A stretch of 64,000 bases of DNA from Silene conica (lineage: Eukaryota > Streptophyta > Magnoliopsida > Caryophyllales > Caryophyllaceae). Location of the stretch: the NCBI GenBank assembly GCA_029255685.2, contig CM055312.2:4426649-4490648 (forward strand). Reading direction: 5' to 3'. The position numbers were made by a program, and so were the translations under genes. A model generated the notes under the pieces. It was not told the origin of the DNA, did not search any database, and saw nothing but the letters and a program-made list of their open reading frames with translations. Below are positions 26,017 through 35,851 of the stretch, one piece after another. Position 1 is the first letter of the stretch, and each line of letters starts with the position of its first letter.

Positions 26017-26288
26017 TGATACGTGTCTATTTTATGATGTTTTACATCTATTTTTACACGTATTTAGTCGCTCATTTACTATGTTTTAGCCTTTATTTCC
26101 CACAAATTGTGTACTTTCGTATTTTTATGCACTTTTGCAGATTTATGCGGAAAAGAGACGATTTAGCACCAAATCCATATCCTCAAGTCTTTTGCATAAT
26201 TAAGGAATAAATGGAAAGTCAACTGGAGTCAAAGTCAAAGTGCCAAAAGTCAAAACACGAAGAAATCCGAAGATTTCCGTGCAGAAGC

Positions 26289-26421
26289 GGTCGACCGACC
26301 AGTTATACGGGTCGGCCGACCAGGCCCGATTTTCATAGAGTCCAATTTTCATAAGAGGGCCGGAAATAAGAGAAGCCCAACAAGAAGTGGTCGACCGACC
26401 AGTTATACGGGTCGGCCGACC
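26289..26421. repeat. 12-9-12 dyad cassettes 1 and 2 (E4 LTR)
   Basis: Two copies, exactly 100 bp apart, of GGTCGACCGACC, nine bases (AGTTATACG), GGTCGGCCGACC. Each 12-mer has the form GGTCG-NN-CGACC, an inverted repeat in itself, and the two 12-mers can also pair with each other. The same cassettes occur in the 3' LTR at 32820-32852 and 32920-32952. Confidence 0.9.
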
Positions 26422-26913
26422 AGATTAAAGCCCAGACGATTTCTTTTCTTTTTTGGAAATAAAGTAGAATTAGAATCTTAAGGAAACTCTTAGTTTTTAC
26501 CCTATATAAACTAATCTTGTGATTAGGGTTAGATATCTCTTTTACTATCTAGTTTTCTTATCGATTATCATTCATACATCAAGTTTTATTTAAGCTTAAG
26601 TTTTGTAATCTTTCAATAGTTCCCAAGCACTCAATAAAGTTTGTTCCTTTCTTCCTTAATTCCAATTGTGGTAATTCTTCTTTGATCTAGTTTCATTATT
26701 GTTCTTATCGTTTTTATTACAATTGTTAAGTTAGAATCCCAAGCTTTATTTGAATCTTGCATGTTTAGATTAATCACTATGTTCTTCATGTTTATTCCCA
26801 ATTTTATATTCGTCTTAACAGTCATGAGTAGCTAATTTTCATATGTTAGGATATAGGGGATAATATGCATAGGTAGATAAAAATCCGAAAAAACCGACCT
26901 GTAGCAGGACCAC

Positions 26914-26987
26914 GGTCGGCCGACTGGAATAACCGGTCGGTCGACCGAGGCCGTGGTCGGCCGACTGGAATAGCCGGTCGGTCGACC
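26914..26987. repeat. 12-9-12 dyad cassettes 3 and 4 (E4 LTR)
   Basis: GGTCGGCCGACT, nine bases, GGTCGGTCGACC at 26914-26946 and again at 26955-26987, with spacers GGAATAACC and GGAATAGCC. The period is 21 bases, as in every other cassette. The 3' LTR copies are at 33445-33477 and 33486-33518. Confidence 0.9.
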
Positions 26988-27589
26988 ACTCGCGTCTGTT
27001 TTCTTATTTCGTCTTTTCTTGTGAATTATAATATCCTGCAATGAGACCAATAGGAGACCTGTAGGATGTTAGTAATGACCTACCCAAGATTGAAAGATAC
27101 GGGAAGGGCATTGGTTTACACCTTAAGACGGATAGGTTACTCAAGGCTGAAAGGTATGTGACCTGGGATTTAGGAATCACCCTTATTGTTGACACCCAAT
27201 AATTGTGAGACCTAGGAACTAATAGCATAGGCCGAAAGGAGCTATTAGGTAGCATAGACCTAAAAAGATATGTTACACCCCCTTACGCGACTGCAATACA
27301 TGTTGACCTTAGGATTTATTTTACCTTAGCTAATTATTACCCGAACATCCTAACATCCCCTTTTTATTATATTTTATTCTCATCTATTAATTCTTGTTTT
27401 ATTTTTATCTTTGCCTTAGATATAATATCAACCAATCAAACCCCCAAAACTTGTTACCTTAAACATTAACATTAAGACAATAAACATTCCCCACCTCTTT
27501 GTGGTTCGACCCTGACTTTCACTATCTATTGTTAAGGTTAGGAATTATAAATTTTATCTTTGGTACCCTCAACGACGGGCATCAAATTT

Positions 27590-27607
27590 TGGCGCCGTTG
27601 CCGGGGA
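27590..27607 (+). other. E4 primer-binding site (Asp tRNA type)
   Basis: TGGCGCCGTTGCCGGGGA, 5 bp after the LTR, is the primer-binding site characteristic of Athila-type elements. Confidence 0.93.
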
Positions 27608-27707
27608 GGTGACGCCAGTATTTATTGTTTTTTGTTTTTGTTTCTCTTTGTTTAAGGAACTTTTTTGTTCCTTAAACCTTCTCACCTTTTTCTTGTAGTT
27701 TCCTCTT

Positions 27708-30578
27708 ATGCGCAGGTCAGCTCAAGGAGAACTCCTACCACTTGATCTGGAAATTGAGAGGACTTTAAGAGAAAGAAGAAAGCAACTTCTAGCAAATCAA
27801 GAGGGAGGGTCACCATCCTCTTTATTTCAAGAAGATCTTTTCGAGTTATCACCATCTTCACCAAAAACACCACCTTCACAACCAAATTCACCCATCAATC
27901 CACTTTCACCAAAAACACCGCCTTTTACCCACTTTCCAGTCTTTCCTAAAGAAGAAGATAACATGACAGAAGAAGCTACTATTGCCAGTCACTCTATGCC
28001 TCAGGCAAAGGACCTATACAAAGGGTTCACTTTACCTGCAGGTACCGGGAAGCCATTCGAGGCCAAGCCTGCCTACATTACTATGGTTGAAAGAAACCAA
28101 TTCGGAGGCTCAGCCAATGAGGATGCAGCTAAACATATTGAAATCTTCACAGATTACATATGTTCTATAGCACCCCCAGAAGGAGTGACGCAAGACCAGA
28201 TTAAACAGACCATGTTTATCTTCTCCCTTAGGGACTCTGCGAGAGAATGGTACAGGGACCTTGACCGCACTGCTGCGGGAGTTACAGATTGGAACACCTT
28301 AGCCCTAGCTTTCTACAGGAAATACTATTCTGCATCAAAGACCAATGCCTTAAGAGCGCAGATTACTAATTTCAAGCAAGGACCCAATGAAGACTTTAGC
28401 GAGGCGTGGGACAGGTTCAAGAGGCTTGTTCGATCCATACCACATCACGGATTCGAACAATGGTTTCTTTGCAACCAGTTCTACAATGGCCTCTATGATG
28501 ACAACAGGGCCTACTTAGATGCTGCAGCTAATGGAAGATTCCAGGATAATTCAGGAGAGACTAAAGGTCTCAAGTTAATAAAAGATGTTGCCGTGCACCG
28601 CGCTGAGCATGGTACTTCCAGAGGAAATCAAAGAAAGTCAGAGTACAACCTGGCAGCAATTGAGGCCTTAACGGCCAAGCTAGAAAAATTTGAGGCTGCA
28701 GGAAAGCTCGATCTAGGGAGTGGAAGCAAGGGAGGAATTTACCAGGTGAACGCCGTTCAGGACGGACCCTTTGCTTGTGAGAGGTGCGGTGGAGAAGGGC
28801 ATGTGTCAAAATTCTGTACTTCATCTAATGAGACATGTGCCGCTTTTCAGCATTATCGTGGGAATAATTTCTATGATCCAAATAATAACAATGTCCATCC
28901 CAACTTAAGGTGGACAAGCCAGAATGTTCAAAACCCACAGCACATGCAACCTCAGCAAAATTCCACATATGTACCCCCACATAAACAGAATTTCCAAAGA
29001 CCACCTTTCAACCCTCAACCACCTTCTAATCCACCACCCAACACAGATACTCTTATCCAAAATCTTATTGGGTTGGTTCAGAAGGAGTCACAGGCTAGAG
29101 AGGCAGGGATGAAGATGTTGGAGTCCCAGATTGCTCAGATTGCAAGCAAGAATGATACTAGGGCTCCGGGTCAACTTCCGACAAAACCAGACCAGAAGAA
29201 GGAGACTCTAAACATTGTAACCCTGCGAAGTGGTACTAAAGTGGGGGCTGAAACAGAAAAAACAGCGAGTAACAGCAAAGTCGGTCGACCGACCGAAGAA
29301 TCTGGTCGACCGACCACAGAGCAGAATCCGAAAATTTCACCTGAACAGGAAACTGGTCGACCGACCGAGGATACTGGTCGACCGACCACAGAAGCAGAGC
29401 CCGAAGTTCCCTTTCGTCCAGAATTGCCAAATAACTTAAGGGATTTTCTTTTCCGGGGTGATAAGACCCCTAGGTTTTTAAAGAGGGCTGCAAATACGGA
29501 ATCCTCAGCTGCTCCCTTCCCAGAGAGACTCATGCCTTCGAAGGATCAGGTATCTTTTGATAAATTTAAAGATGTAATTCGTTCATTAAATGTTCAAGTT
29601 CCATTTTTAGAATTAGTTCAACAAGTTCCTTCTTATCTTAAATTCATGAGACAGCTTTTGTCAAGAAAGAGGTCTCTAGAAAAGGTTGAGTCTGTGGCTC
29701 TCACTGAAGAGTCATCTAGCTTTTTAACTCATGTAATTGCCCCTCATAAATTAGAAGACCCTGGAAGTTTTTCTGTCCCCTGTAATATAGGAACCTTCCC
29801 AGTTAAAAAGGCTTTATGCGATTTAGGTGCTAGTATAAGTGTCATGCCCCTAAGCGTTGCCTTAAAACTAGGAATGACCGAATTTGCAGTGACCAGTATG
29901 ACGGTCCAGATGGCTGATCGCACATCTATGGAACCTATAGGGGTGTTAGAAAACATCCCTGTGCGTATTGACAGGTTTTTCTTCCCAGTAGACTTTGTTG
30001 TTTTGGACATCCCAGAGGATGCCCATATACCCATCATTCTAGGAAGACCCTTTCTTCACACTGCAGGTGCCATTATAGATGTAGGCACTGGAACTCTAAC
30101 CTTCAAGGTAGGCAAACATTCTATCATCTATGGCCTATCCTATAGGAAGAAGGATGCTATGACCCCCATCACATGTAATGCTATCACTTCTGAGAAGAAG
30201 TATGAGGTCATCACTACTTCTCCACCTTTATTACCTGTTTCTGTATCTGTTTTTACACCTCCGCCCCAGATTGGGAGCAATAGGGAGGACACTTCTATTA
30301 TGACTATTGCAGGAATTGGTTTGGGGAAACCCAAGGAGAAGGAAGTCATCGTCCAGAGAGGAGGAATGGGATGCCTAAGCTATGGAGAAGATGAGGATCC
30401 AGACGTCGTGGATCGAGAGGAGAAAAAGAAGAGGAGGCAGGCTCAAACAGAGAGACCGTCGCATATGCTTTGCGATGGAGGAAAGAAGATGTGTTTTGCC
30501 ACTGAAGCAAAAACTGTGGAGACTACGGCGTGCCGTCAGAAGCCGTGGTCGGATATCTTCCGCATCTTTAGCGGATAG
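27708..30578 (+). CDS. E4 gag-protease polyprotein (Athila type)
   Basis: A single open frame of 956 codons. An N-terminal Pro/Ser-rich leader is followed by a capsid-like gag domain (about residues 120-300: AREWYRDLDRTAAGVTDWNT, FYRKYYSASKTNALRAQITN). A zinc knuckle CERCGGEGHVSKFC lies near residue 358. A Gln/Asn/Pro-rich linker holds four in-frame GRPT repeats (residues about 525-560, the protein reading of two 12-9-12 cassettes). The aspartic protease comes last, with ALCDLGASISVMPLSVALKL near residue 703 and IPIILGRPFLHTAG near 775. The frame ends after a short basic tail, before any RT. Its product would form particles and process them, with RT and integrase supplied by a relative. Confidence 0.9.
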   Translation: MRRSAQGELLPLDLEIERTLRERRKQLLANQEGGSPSSLFQEDLFELSPSSPKTPPSQPNSPINPLSPKTPPFTHFPVFPKEEDNMTEEATIASHSMPQAKDLYKGFTLPAGTGKPFEAKPAYITMVERNQFGGSANEDAAKHIEIFTDYICSIAPPEGVTQDQIKQTMFIFSLRDSAREWYRDLDRTAAGVTDWNTLALAFYRKYYSASKTNALRAQITNFKQGPNEDFSEAWDRFKRLVRSIPHHGFEQWFLCNQFYNGLYDDNRAYLDAAANGRFQDNSGETKGLKLIKDVAVHRAEHGTSRGNQRKSEYNLAAIEALTAKLEKFEAAGKLDLGSGSKGGIYQVNAVQDGPFACERCGGEGHVSKFCTSSNETCAAFQHYRGNNFYDPNNNNVHPNLRWTSQNVQNPQHMQPQQNSTYVPPHKQNFQRPPFNPQPPSNPPPNTDTLIQNLIGLVQKESQAREAGMKMLESQIAQIASKNDTRAPGQLPTKPDQKKETLNIVTLRSGTKVGAETEKTASNSKVGRPTEESGRPTTEQNPKISPEQETGRPTEDTGRPTTEAEPEVPFRPELPNNLRDFLFRGDKTPRFLKRAANTESSAAPFPERLMPSKDQVSFDKFKDVIRSLNVQVPFLELVQQVPSYLKFMRQLLSRKRSLEKVESVALTEESSSFLTHVIAPHKLEDPGSFSVPCNIGTFPVKKALCDLGASISVMPLSVALKLGMTEFAVTSMTVQMADRTSMEPIGVLENIPVRIDRFFFPVDFVVLDIPEDAHIPIILGRPFLHTAGAIIDVGTGTLTFKVGKHSIIYGLSYRKKDAMTPITCNAITSEKKYEVITTSPPLLPVSVSVFTPPPQIGSNREDTSIMTIAGIGLGKPKEKEVIVQRGGMGCLSYGEDEDPDVVDREEKKKRRQAQTERPSHMLCDGGKKMCFATEAKTVETTACRQKPWSDIFRIFSG
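29283..29387. repeat. 12-9-12 dyad cassettes 5 and 6 (inside E4 gag)
   Basis: GGTCGACCGACC pairs at 29283-29315 (spacer GAAGAATCT) and 29355-29387 (spacer GAGGATACT), with the same 21-base period as the LTR copies. In frame they read GRPTEES GRPT and GRPTEDT GRPT. Both 12-mers of each pair are identical. Confidence 0.92.
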
Positions 30579-30753
30579 TTGTTTTTAAATTTGCAGTTTT
30601 AAGACAATTTATTTTATGTTGTGTGAGACTTTTTTCGGTTTGCTAGTAGTTAAGACTTTTAGAATCGTTTTGGCATCTCACGCATTGTTGGGCGCACATA
30701 TTTTCTTGCTTTTTCAGGATTTACGAAGAAATGAAGACCTCCAGGACGCAGAT

Positions 30754-30860
30754 GGTCGACCGACCAGAATCATCAGTCGGTCGACCAGAGGCACTGTACC
30801 GCAGATTTTTTTCCGCTGTTCACAGGAGGTCGATCGACCAGAAACACCGGTCGGTCGACC
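30754..30860. repeat. 12-9-12 dyad cassettes 7 and 8 (E4 3' region)
   Basis: GGTCGACCGACC, AGAATCATC, AGTCGGTCGACC at 30754-30786; GGTCGATCGACC, AGAAACACC, GGTCGGTCGACC at 30828-30860. Here the two 12-mers are near-perfect reverse complements, so a hairpin with a 9-base loop is possible. Confidence 0.9.
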
Positions 30861-30942
30861 TACTGTCCGCTGCAGTCTTTCGTTTCTCTTCCTTGGAACT
30901 CGTGAATTCAAATTGGATACTTGAGTGGCACTGCTAGCCACC

Positions 30943-30978
30943 AAAACCTCCCAGCTTACGCTGGTTTGGGGAGGTTTT
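30943..30978. other. Two-part hairpin in E4 3' region
   Basis: An outer stem AAAACCTCCC/GGGAGGTTTT (10 bp) encloses an inner stem CCAGC-TTAC-GCTGG; the two compete only slightly at one or two bases. It lies 365 bp after the gag-protease stop and is probably an RNA structure of the 3' region. Confidence 0.7.
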
Positions 30979-31763
30979 TCTCTTACATCTTTTAACCCAG
31001 TGAGTTCTTTCCAGTTTTTCCTTAAGTTTTTATTTTTATTTCCCTTTAATTTTCTGAAACCTTTACTTAGGCTAATGCACAATGGGGACATTGTGCGGGT
31101 TGGTTTGGGGAATGGTTTCGTGTTACATGCATTGCATTTTGTCACACGTTTATTGCATTTCTGTCTTGCATCGTTCTTTTCTTTATTTTCCTTATATATA
31201 CAAAAATCCAAAAAAATTAAAAAATTCAAAAAAATCCAAAAAATGCACGTTTATTTTAGCATATAGGTCGAGTCGGAACGAAAGTATTTCAAGGATGATT
31301 TAGCTATCTTACATGTTTATGCCTTTACCTTGCCTTGTCAACTTGTTTTAGTATGAAAGTCTTTTGCATATCTACGAGTTTTTGTCAATTTGTATATCTT
31401 GAGACTTGACTTATACCTTGGCGACCTACTATACATTCTAAGTTTTAGAGCTTTATTTCCTGGTTTCATTCTTAAACCAGTTGTCTAGGATGTGAGTAGT
31501 ACTCCCCTTGGAACATGTTACATCAATATGCATAAACATGAGCTTGAATTGCTATATACTTGTTTTACTATCTCATTTTGTGAATCTCGATACGTGCATT
31601 TGGGATCCCTTTTCTCATATTTACCCATAAGCTCCACATAGCCAAAATTGCCTTTTTATTCCCCCAAAACTACATCCCATACTTAGCCTACCCTTCCAAG
31701 CTAGTATTTGTGGTCGTTGGATTATTTTTTGAGGCATCTCGGTTTGTATGCTATTATGAGCAA

Positions 31764-31840
31764 AAAGAAAAGAAAGAAAGAAAGAAAGAAAGAAAAGAAC
31801 AAGAACAGAAAAATTCAAGAAAGAAAGAAAGAAAAAAAAA
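31764..31840. repeat. GAAA-rich microsatellite
   Basis: An A/G-only stretch made of AGAAA units. The polypurine strand is the element's coding strand. It creates low-complexity lysine-rich reading frames that are not genes. Confidence 0.85.
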
Positions 31841-31859
31841 ATCCGGAAAATACAGAGCC

Positions 31860-31892
31860 AGTCGACCGACCATCTCTATAGGTCGGTCGACC
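31860..31892. repeat. 12-9-12 dyad cassette 9 (E4 3' region)
   Basis: AGTCGACCGACC, ATCTCTATA, GGTCGGTCGACC. The period is 21 bases, and the 12-mers are reverse complements except for the first base. Confidence 0.9.
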
Positions 31893-32529
31893 GTCTGGCA
31901 CTATCAAATTCAAAATTTTCGTTCCAAAATCCCTTTCTTTTATATGTTATAACTCCCGTACCTCATCCAAAAATATTTGGGAGTCCTTTCTTGTTTAATG
32001 TGAGAGTTGTGCTACAAAAGAGCACTTTCTTAATATCAAAAAGTTGTGAAGTATGTTGTTGGGAACCGGTTTTACTAGCTTGGCTACTAACCCCACAATT
32101 CCAAAAACATCTTAACCACTCTTACCTTTTATCTCACATATCTTTCATTACCCCAATTGCATGTATCTGGGTCATTTAATGAGATTGTTATACAAGGTTG
32201 TAGAATTCTTGTTCATGTTAGATTGCAGGCATGTTTTTCATGGGTCGCAGTTAGGTGAGTGTCTCTACAAAATTACTTCTTCCTATCTTTTACATATACT
32301 CACCCTTTGCTTCATGAGTGTCTCGAGCGTACCGCGAGAGTCCATGGTATAAAGTCTCTATAGTCTTTATTTTTGCAAGTCTGACAACACCATAACTCGT
32401 TTGCATGATTTGAATACTATCTCATTTTATACTTGGCATTGGTTTAGGCTCACATGTAAATTTCGCTCTGAGATTGAAATCGTTCCATTAGTTAAGATCG
32501 AGTCTATTTCTTGCTTGAGGGCAAGCAAG

Positions 32530-32547
32530 GGTTTGGTTTGGGGAATT
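32530..32547 (+). other. E4 polypurine tract
   Basis: GGTTTGGTTTGGGGAATT immediately precedes the 3' LTR (starts 32548). This G/T-rich form is usual for Athila elements. A near-copy lies at 31099-31115. Confidence 0.85.
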
Positions 32548-34115
32548 TGATACGTGTCTATTTTATGATGTTTTACATCTATTTTTACACGTATTTAGTC
32601 GCTCATTTACTATGTTTTAGCCTTTATTTCCCACAAATTGTGTACTTTCGTATTTTTATGCACTTTTGCAGATTTATGCGGAAAAGAGACGATTTAGCAC
32701 CAAATCCATATCCTCAAGTCTTTTGCATAATTAAGGAATAAATGGAAAGTCAACTGGAGTCAAAGTCAAAGTGCCAAAAGTCAAAACACGAAGAAATCCG
32801 AAGATTTCCGTGCAGAAGCGGTCGACCGACCAGTTATACGGGTCGGCCGACCAGGCCCGATTTTCATAGAGTCCAATTTTCATAAGAGGGCCGGAAATAA
32901 GAGAAGCCCAACAAGAAGTGGTCGACCGACCAGTTATACGGGTCGGCCGACCAGATTAAAGCCCAGACGATTTCTTTTCTTTTTTGGAAATAAAGTAGAA
33001 TTAGAATCTTAAGGAAACTCTTAGTTTTTACCCTATATAAACTAATCTTGTGATTAGGGTTAGATATCTCTTTTACTATCTAGTTTTCTTATCGATTATC
33101 ATTCATACATCAAGTTTTATTTAAGCTTAAGTTTTGTAATCTTTCAATAGTTCCCAAGCACTCAATAAAGTTTGTTCCTTTCTTCCTTAATTCCAATTGT
33201 GGTAATTCTTCTTTGATCTAGTTTCATTATTGTTCTTATCGTTTTTATTACAATTGTTAAGTTAGAATCCCAAGCTTTATTTGAATCTTGCATGTTTAGA
33301 TTAATCACTATGTTCTTCATGTTTATTCCCAATTTTATATTCGTCTTAACAGTCATGAGTAGCTAATTTTCATATGTTAGGATATAGGGGATAATATGCA
33401 TAGGTAGATAAAAATCCGAAAAAACCGACCTGTAGCAGGACCACGGTCGGCCGACTGGAATAACCGGTCGGTCGACCGAGGCCGTGGTCGGCCGACTGGA
33501 ATAGCCGGTCGGTCGACCACTCGCGTCTGTTTTCTTATTTCGTCTTTTCTAGTGAATTATAATATCCTGCAATGAGACCAATAGGAGACCTGTAGGATGT
33601 TAGTAATGACCTACCCAAGATTGAAAGATACGGTAAGGGCATTGGTTTACACCTTAAGACGGATAGGTTACTCAAGGCTGAAAGGTATGTGACCTGGGAT
33701 TTAGGAATCACCCTTATTGTTGACACCCAATAATTGTGAGACCTAGGAACTAATAGCATAGGCCGAAAGGAGCTATTAGGTAGCATAGACCTAAAAAGAT
33801 ATGTTACACCCCCTTACGCGACTGCAATACATGTTGACCTTAGGATTTATTTTACCTTAGCTAATTATTACCCGAACATCCTAACATCCCCTTTTTATTA
33901 TATTTTATTCTCATCTATTAATTCTTGTTTTATTTTTATCTTTGCCTTAGATATAATATCAACCAATCAAACCCCCAAAACTTGTTACCTTAAACATTAA
34001 CATTAAGACAATAAACATTCCCCACCTCTTTGTGGTTCGACCCTGACTTTCACTATCTATTGTTAAGGTTAGGAATTATAAATTTTATCTTTGGTACCCT
34101 CAACGACGGGCATCA
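32548..34115 (+). repeat. E4 3' LTR
   Basis: 1568 bp, the same length as the 5' LTR, with two differences seen (near 33551 and 33634). It is followed by the TSD gccgt. Confidence 0.95.
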
Positions 34116-35236
34116 GCCGTACCATCATATAGTGTCATGGTTGGTGGCACAAACCCCTTGGGCACATTGATCAGGGCAATGTTGTCGATGAACGGCGAAT
34201 CTGCATAGCTGTCCTGGGATGCTTTCTCCATTGGCCTTGGCATGCCAGGTATCTTGGTGATCACGTCTTTCAACTCCTGGTAGCGCTGGTCTGAGAGACT
34301 GCCTGCTCCTGGGAATGGATTGACTGGCGGAGGGAAGAATCCTGGAGGGGCTCCTCCCCAGGGACCTGAGGTCGGGTTGACTGGCGGAGGGAAGAAGCCT
34401 GGAGGGGCTCCTCCCCAAGGGCCTGCGGCTGGTTGACTGGCTGCTACAGATGAATTGAAACCTAGTCCTGGATGCCAACCAACTGCTGACTGCACTAGTG
34501 CTCCTCCTTGCCACCCTCCAGCGCTGGACTGGTTCACGGGTGCTGCTCCTACTGAGATCTCTGGCGTTCGTCCGATGGTAGGCTGCGGAGGGGTACCTGA
34601 AAAAATCAAAGGATCAGTCCTAGGGGGAAAACAAGGTGTAGGATTACCTGCAGGCGGAACTGGTCTGGGCTGTGGTGTCCCAAACACAGACGAGTCCAGA
34701 TCCAGTATCTCTGGGCCACTGCTTGGGGCGGTGACACCTAGATCTAGTCTGGTGACGATCTCCTGGGGAATTGGCCGGTTCAACCCTGCTCTCCCGAAGG
34801 GGTTGAAGGTCTGCCCAGGCCCTGGCTGCAACATCCTGAACGGCTGCTCTGGACGTGCGACCGCGGCGATCTGCTCTCTCAGGTCCAGATTGTCCTTCTT
34901 CAGGCCCTCTATGGCTTCCTGCAGAGCACTCATTCCCTGGACCACCATCTACATCGGATCTGTACGGGGAACCTGCGACGGCTGGCCTGCTCCGAGCATC
35001 TGGACTTCTCTGCTCCTGCTGGGACTGCTTTCTCTGCTCTGCCTTGGGGAAGCAGACACAGGGGGTGATCTGGGAACCTGAGGAGGTTTGATAGGCGGGG
35101 CCACAACCTTGGAGGCCGTGGTTTGACTCACGATCAGGGGTGGTCCTGCGAGACCAGCAGACACAGTAGGGTTGGTCCCACTGGACTGGGCTGACATGCT
35201 CTGAGAACTGGAAGGATTTGACCTGGTCCCAGACAT
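34116..35236 (-). pseudogene. E3 gag N-terminal half
   Basis: The minus strand begins MSGTRSNPSSSQSMSAQSSG, 68 bp after the primer-binding site. A predicted helix ALQEAIEGLKKDNLDLREQI is followed by a Pro/Gly-rich segment with a tandem 19-residue repeat (GGAPPGFFPPPVNP twice, about 34315-34430) and SYADSPFIDNIALINVPKGF. The helix and the final motif also occur in E6 gag (SSLKKDNQDLRARI; SYADSPFTSNI). The right-hand part of the gene is 26016-25100, beyond E4. Confidence 0.88.
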
Positions 35237-35283
35237 GCTTGTTGTGACGAAATAACGGTTTTATATATTGGAATGCGCACTAT

Positions 35284-35301
35284 GCCCCACGGTGGGCGCC
35301 A
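35284..35301 (-). other. E3 primer-binding site
   Basis: On the minus strand TGGCGCCCACCGTGGGGC, 3 bp from the 5' LTR. It is identical to the E6 site at 55007-55024. I have not assigned the tRNA with certainty. Confidence 0.85.
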
Positions 35302-35304
35302 AAT

Positions 35305-35851
35305 TGTTTTGGTAAAATTTCTACCGAGTCAAATTATTGTGATGTAGGTCAAAGTGCCAACCAATATGAGGATCTTACGTAAAAACGAATATAAAGAACA
35401 AGAGAAATAAAAGTGACGCAAGAGAATTTTGGTGACGCGGAAAAACCCAAATGAGGGAAACAATCGCGGGGGGAACGGAATCCCACCAATATTTTACTAT
35501 GATCGAGTGATTTCACTGTTCGTGCGAGTACAAGAGTTTGCGTAAGTATATGATTTTTACAACGTATGAACTGAATGACTAAATAATGACCTAGTCCTTC
35601 TTTTTATAGCTGTGAATTACTGCCCAACTGATTTGGTTTCTGGTGCTTAAATTCGGGAGAGGATGTAGGGGAATATTCTTTTAGGATTTGACCCATTCCC
35701 TTTCTCCTAACAGCTCTTTTTCCCTGCTCTGGTCTGCGTCTGGTCTGTGTCTGATCTGCACCTGGTTTGTCTCTGATCTGCTTTTGGTGTTGGGCTGCTT
35801 AATTACTTATCCCTGGGCCCAACAATGAGATGCCAATTTTTGGGCTAAACA
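35305..35851 (-). repeat. E3 5' LTR
   Basis: A 547-bp LTR, partner of 17496-18031 with four substitutions and one 11-bp indel. It is followed by the TSD attat (35852-35856). Confidence 0.93.

Larger units (their letters stand above)
26017..27584 (+). repeat. E4 5' LTR
   Basis: A 1568-bp LTR with four paired GGTCGNNCGACC dyads (26289-26321, 26389-26421, 26914-26946, 26955-26987). The TATATAAA word near 26512 is a possible TATA box. No coding region. Confidence 0.95.
30579..32529 (+). other. E4 3' region without pol
   Basis: These 1.95 kb between the gag-protease stop and the polypurine tract have no RT, integrase or envelope-like frame. Visible items are three 12-9-12 cassettes (30754-30786, 30828-30860, 31860-31892), a strong hairpin at 30943-30978, an 8-bp-stem hairpin GCACAATG GGGA CATTGTGC at 31077-31096 followed by a polypurine-tract look-alike (31099-31115), and a GAAA microsatellite (31764-31840). 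Confidence 0.8.
26017..34115 (+). mobile_element. E4: young Athila-type Ty3/gypsy element with gag-protease only
   Basis: An 8099-bp element with two 1568-bp LTRs (TGATACGTG to GGGCATCA) that differ at only two sites by my count. The TSD gccgt sits at 26012-26016 and 34116-34120, the Asp-tRNA-type primer-binding site at 27590, and the polypurine tract at about 32530-32547. One long frame encodes gag and protease. RT, RNase H and integrase are absent, so it must borrow them. It looks structurally whole for a non-autonomous element and very young, about 50 thousand years at 1.3e-8. It is inserted in the gag of E3. Confidence 0.95.
17496..35851 (-). mobile_element. E3: Tat-lineage Ty3/gypsy retrotransposon (Retand/Ogre-like), split by E4
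   Basis: About 10.25 kb without E4. It has 536- and 547-bp LTRs (TGTTTTGG to GCTAAACA), a primer-binding site TGGCGCCCACCGTGGGGC, TSD attat on both sides, and gag-protease-RT-RNase H-second RNase H-integrase on the minus strand. A further gene on the opposite strand lies between pol and the 3' LTR. The second (archaeal-type) RNase H and the antisense ORF are established marks of the Tat lineage. The two LTRs differ at 4 bases plus one 11-bp indel, roughly 0.3 million years at 1.3e-8. Pol is broken (a few breaks), and gag is interrupted by E4. Confidence 0.93.

Noticed and set aside
30579-32529. Envelope-like gene after the E4 gag-protease frame
   Set aside because: Some Athila elements have an env-like frame here, but I see only short unrelated frames and no membrane-protein pattern.
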